23,953 bases of DNA from positions 1 to 23,953 of the forward strand of contig CAKUGX010000018.1 in assembly GCA_934654765.1 (NCBI GenBank), in the 5' to 3' direction. The notes under the pieces were generated by a model. That model worked only from the letters and a program-made list of their open reading frames with translations. It was not told where the DNA came from and did no database searches. Source of the stretch: an uncultured Collinsella sp. Its GTDB lineage: Bacteria; Actinomycetota; Coriobacteriia; Coriobacteriales; Coriobacteriaceae. Both the position numbers and the translations under genes were made by a program. This document shows positions 21,690 to 23,953 of the stretch, in pieces (positions within the stretch are counted from its first letter, which is position 1; each line of letters starts with the position of its first letter).

Positions 21690-22271
21690 CTACATAGTAT
21701 GGGTCGAATAGACCGGATCATCACGCCAAAGTTCAACCGCATCACAAAGCGCAACGCCCTCGCGCTCAGCACGGGCACGCGTGGCATTCATATCGATCAC
21801 GCGCTGGTTACTCGAGCCCCTAAAACGCAACGAGATATCGTACAGATCTTGAACAAACGGGCCGTCCACCAACATGTCAAGGCAGGCAAGAATGCGATCC
21901 GTCACCTCGGTATGATGACGACCGCCCGGCATAAGCTCCTCGAGCACGTCACCGGTAAAGCACCAAATAGTCTTCCCCGACTCCACGGGGTAAGCCTCAC
22001 GAACACGCTCGACAAACTCAACGAGTCCCGCCTGATTCTCAGGTTCCATAGGCTCGCCGCCCAAAATCGTCAGACCATCGATAAAGGGATGGTCGAGGCT
22101 CTCAATAATCTTGTCTTCGACGGCACGATCAAACGGCTCGCCCGCAGCAAAGTCCCACGCGACAGAATTAAAGCAGTTCTTGCACCCACGACGGCACCCA
22201 CTCACAAACAGAGAAGTACGAACGCCTTCCCCATCAGCAATGTCGAAATACTTAATGTTCGCGTAGTTCAT
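21690..22271 (-). CDS. nrdG: Anaerobic ribonucleotide reductase activase (radical SAM)
   Basis: From the ATG at 22271 (GGAAGG seven bases upstream) the protein is 193 residues. A longer frame would include the inverted repeat and is rejected. The N-terminal radical-SAM motif is CRRGCKNCFN (CxxxCxxC) for the 4Fe-4S cluster, preceded by DGEGVRTSLFVSG. GLTILGGEPMEP is the GGE SAM-binding segment. NrdG uses SAM to make the glycyl radical on NrdD, so ribonucleotides can be reduced without oxygen. It follows nrdD on the same strand, but 426 bases away, which is unusually far for this normally tight pair. A large hairpin touches its ribosome site. Confidence 0.95.
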   Translation of the reverse strand: MNYANIKYFDIADGEGVRTSLFVSGCRRGCKNCFNSVAWDFAAGEPFDRAVEDKIIESLDHPFIDGLTILGGEPMEPENQAGLVEFVERVREAYPVESGKTIWCFTGDVLEELMPGGRHHTEVTDRILACLDMLVDGPFVQDLYDISLRFRGSSNQRVIDMNATRARAEREGVALCDAVELWRDDPVYSTHTM

Positions 22272-22285
22272 AAGCAACCTTCCTG

Positions 22286-22371
22286 GGGGTCTGGAGTATA
22301 TCATTCCGTCCTCAAACATTCTCGGCCTTTGGCCTGCGAAACTGCGGGCGGAACGATATACTCCAGACCCC
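22286..22371 (-). repeat. Long inverted repeat (23-bp arms) abutting the nrdG ribosome site
   Basis: Arms 22286-22308 and 22349-22371 match over 23 bp with one mismatch (A22303/C22354). In the minus-strand RNA that pair becomes a U-G wobble, so the stem would be complete. The 40-base loop contains a GGCC-TTT-GGCC hairpin. The structure ends two bases before the nrdG AGGAAGG ribosome site. No target duplication or ORF is present. Confidence 0.8.
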
Positions 22372-22550
22372 TCGCGAGCAACACTCAATGAACGAAGCGA
22401 ACATCGAGCATAGGGTTCGAGGTCCAATAATAACTTTGTTGCAGCTCAACCGTCATCGCAAGCAAAGCGTTGTTGCAAGTCAACTCATTTCCGCTAAGAA
22501 CTTCGAGGAGTGAGCAGACTGCGCGCTGCATCTCAGCTACATCAACTTGG
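22372..22550. other. Non-coding stretch with a 15-base direct repeat
   Basis: Between the two inverted repeats there is no gene with a credible ribosome site. TTGTTGCAGCTCAAC (22436-22450) and TTGTTGCAAGTCAAC (22470-22484) form a direct repeat with two differences, spaced 34 bases start to start. That is about three helical turns and could suit a regulator upstream of nrdG. No NrdR box was recognised. Confidence 0.4.
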
Positions 22551-22684
22551 CTGCCCCGTAGCGAGGCCCCGGACCTTTGCTCGATATGAGTTCCGCACGA
22601 ACAGGAGGCGCCAGTGGCGCCTCCGTCGTGAGCCAGGACTGTCCGAAATAGCGAGTAAAGGTCCGGGGCCTCGCTACGGGGCAG
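22551..22684 (-). repeat. Nested inverted repeat of 134 bp (33-bp arms) downstream of nrdD
   Basis: Arms 22551-22583 and 22652-22684 match over 33 bp with one mismatch (G22579/T22656). In the centre another perfect 9-bp hairpin, GGAGGCGCC-AGT-GGCGCCTCC (22604-22624), is flanked by CACGA and TCGTG. It begins 13 bases after the nrdD stop codon. There is no T-run on the minus strand beyond it, so it is not an ordinary terminator. A non-autonomous mobile palindrome, mRNA 3' protector or cruciform are options. Confidence 0.82.
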
Positions 22685-22697
22685 TCTGGGATGGTTA

Positions 22698-23953
22698 TTA
22701 GAGATGCAGCACGCGGTCGCGGATCTCCTCGGTTCGACCCTGGTTCCAGAACTGGGTACCGATGTAGCCGCAGGTACGACGGGCGACGTTCATCTTCTCC
22801 TGGTCGCGGTTGCCGCAGTTGGGGCACTCCCACACCAGTTTGCCGTCATCCTCGACAATCTTAATCTCGCCGTCGTAGCCGCACACCTGACAGTAGTCGC
22901 TCTTGGTGTTGAGCTCGGCGTACATGATGTTGTCGTAGATGTACTGCATCACGCGAATGACAGCCTTGAGGTTGTCCTGCATGTTGGGAACCTCGACATA
23001 GGAGATAGCACCGCCCGGCGAAAGCTGCTGGAACATGCCCTCGAACTTGAGCTTGTCGAATGCGTCAATCTCCTCGGACACATGAACGTGGTAGCTGTTA
23101 GTAATGTAGCCCTTGTCCGTCACGCCCGGGATGATGCCAAAACGGCGCTGCAGGCACTTGGCGAACTTGTAGGTCGTCGACTCCAACGGCGTACCGTACA
23201 GCGAGAAGTCAATATCGCTTTCGGCCTTCCACTCGGCGCACTTATCGTTCATACGCTGCATGACGGCCATGGCAAAGGGCGTGCCCTCCTTCTCGGTGTG
23301 GCTGTGGCCCGTCATGTACTTGACGCACTCATACAGGCCGGCATAGCCCAGGCTAATGGTGGAATATCCGCCCACGAGCAGCTTGTCGATCGTCTCGCCC
23401 TTTTTCAGACGGGCGAGGGCACCGTACTGCCAAAGAATCGGCGCGGCGTCAGAAAGCGTACCCATCAGGCGCTCATGACGGCACAGCAGGGCACGGTGGC
23501 ACAGCTCAAGGCGCTCGTCGAAGATCTTCCAGAACTTGTCCATGTCCTGATGCGAGCTCAGCGCAACATCGGGCAGGTTGATGGTCACGACGCCCTGGTT
23601 AAAGCGGCCATAGTACTTGGGCTTGTTCGGGTCGTAGTTCAGCGCGTTGGCAACGTTGTTGAAGCCGTTGCCCGAGCGATCAGGCGTCAGGAAGCTGCGG
23701 CAACCCATGCAGGTGTAGCAATCGCCATTGCCCGCGGTCTCGCCCTTCGACAACTTAAGCTCGCGCATCTTCTTCTCGGAGATGTAGTCGGGCACCATGC
23801 GCTTGGCGGTGCACTTGGCAGCCAACTGGGTGAGGTAGAAGTACGGGGAGTCCTCGTGAACGTTATCGTCCTCGAGCACATAGATAAGCTTGGGGAATGC
23901 CGGGGTAATCCACACGCCGGCCTCGTTCTTAACACCCTCGTAGCGCTGGCGAA
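22698..23953 (-). CDS. nrdD: Anaerobic ribonucleoside-triphosphate reductase, C-terminal part (5' end outside window)
   Basis: The frame is open from the right edge to TAA at 22698, 417 residues. It is the large subunit of the oxygen-sensitive class III reductase that makes dNTPs from NTPs with a glycyl radical. VWITPAFPKLIYVLEDDN, GCRSFLTPDRSGNG, GVVTINLPDVAL, and the C-terminal zinc site CQVCGY and CPNC are visible, then the glycyl-radical motif RRTCGYIG, with the radical Gly about 20 residues before the end. NrdG, its activase, is encoded next on the same strand after two inverted repeats. The N-terminal ATP-cone and substrate region lie outside the window. Confidence 0.97.
   Translation of the reverse strand, partial: RQRYEGVKNEAGVWITPAFPKLIYVLEDDNVHEDSPYFYLTQLAAKCTAKRMVPDYISEKKMRELKLSKGETAGNGDCYTCMGCRSFLTPDRSGNGFNNVANALNYDPNKPKYYGRFNQGVVTINLPDVALSSHQDMDKFWKIFDERLELCHRALLCRHERLMGTLSDAAPILWQYGALARLKKGETIDKLLVGGYSTISLGYAGLYECVKYMTGHSHTEKEGTPFAMAVMQRMNDKCAEWKAESDIDFSLYGTPLESTTYKFAKCLQRRFGIIPGVTDKGYITNSYHVHVSEEIDAFDKLKFEGMFQQLSPGGAISYVEVPNMQDNLKAVIRVMQYIYDNIMYAELNTKSDYCQVCGYDGEIKIVEDDGKLVWECPNCGNRDQEKMNVARRTCGYIGTQFWNQGRTEEIRDRVLHL

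Noticed and set aside
22551..22684. Simple intrinsic terminator of nrdD
   Set aside because: It is far larger than usual, has a 68-base spacer with its own hairpin, and no U-run follows on the minus strand. Termination by another route is not excluded.

Overview
The window looks like ordinary chromosome of a high-GC Gram-positive gut anaerobe of the class Coriobacteriia. Collinsella or a close relative is my best guess, from protein style and not from a database search. Reasons: an anaerobic ribonucleotide reductase (NrdD/NrdG), a flavodoxin, a ferredoxin-type aldo/keto reductase, strong GGAGG ribosome sites, and several GTG/TTG starts. I see no phage, plasmid, IS transposase, CRISPR, tRNA or rRNA.

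Layout. 1-705 (+): end of a DUF3793 gene and a short flavodoxin, closed by a perfect 18-bp terminator. 822-3926 (-): a polar amino-acid ABC importer in the order lipoprotein, permease, ATPase, with its own promoter; the permease carries an unusual secreted N-terminal domain. 4074-7385 (-): endonuclease IV, a Gfo/Idh/MocA oxidoreductase and an Fe-S aldo/keto reductase, separated by two related hairpin-forming repeats. 7549-9351 (+): a metal-dependent cyclase/hydrolase and a ketopantoate-reductase-like enzyme. 9460-10634 (-): a two-helix small protein and a secreted protein with a possible double-psi barrel end. 10947-12257 (-): MetY-type sulfhydrylase, divergent from a LysR regulator (12528-13430 +). 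13530-16052 (+): RNase HI, a second Gfo/Idh/MocA enzyme, an extended acylphosphatase and a Fur/PerR-type regulator. 16068-17959 (-): HAD phosphatase, a UreE-like protein and a SlyD-type FKBP. 18081-19946 (+): M19 dipeptidase and a YgjP-type metallopeptidase. 19953-21623 (-): FolE, an HD phosphohydrolase and FolB, an early folate cluster. 21690-23953 (-): NrdG and the 3' part of NrdD, with two large inverted repeats between them.

The most interesting signals are in RNA and DNA structure rather than in new protein families. The metY leader has a clear promoter with a palindrome filling its spacer, a 17-codon upstream ORF with two Cys codons and a strong ribosome site, an 11-bp stem formed by the first codons of that ORF, and a second strong hairpin over its stop codon. 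This looks like an uncharacterised translation-coupled attenuator. Separately, strong hairpins sit directly 5' of the ribosome site at nfo, the first Gfo/Idh gene, nrdG and the ketopantoate-reductase-like gene. Two of these are copies of one repeat family with compensatory base changes.

Limits: everything is read by eye. Promoters without a good -35 element, and functions inferred from neighbours, are hypotheses. Starts were moved inward wherever a ribosome site or family length argued for it.
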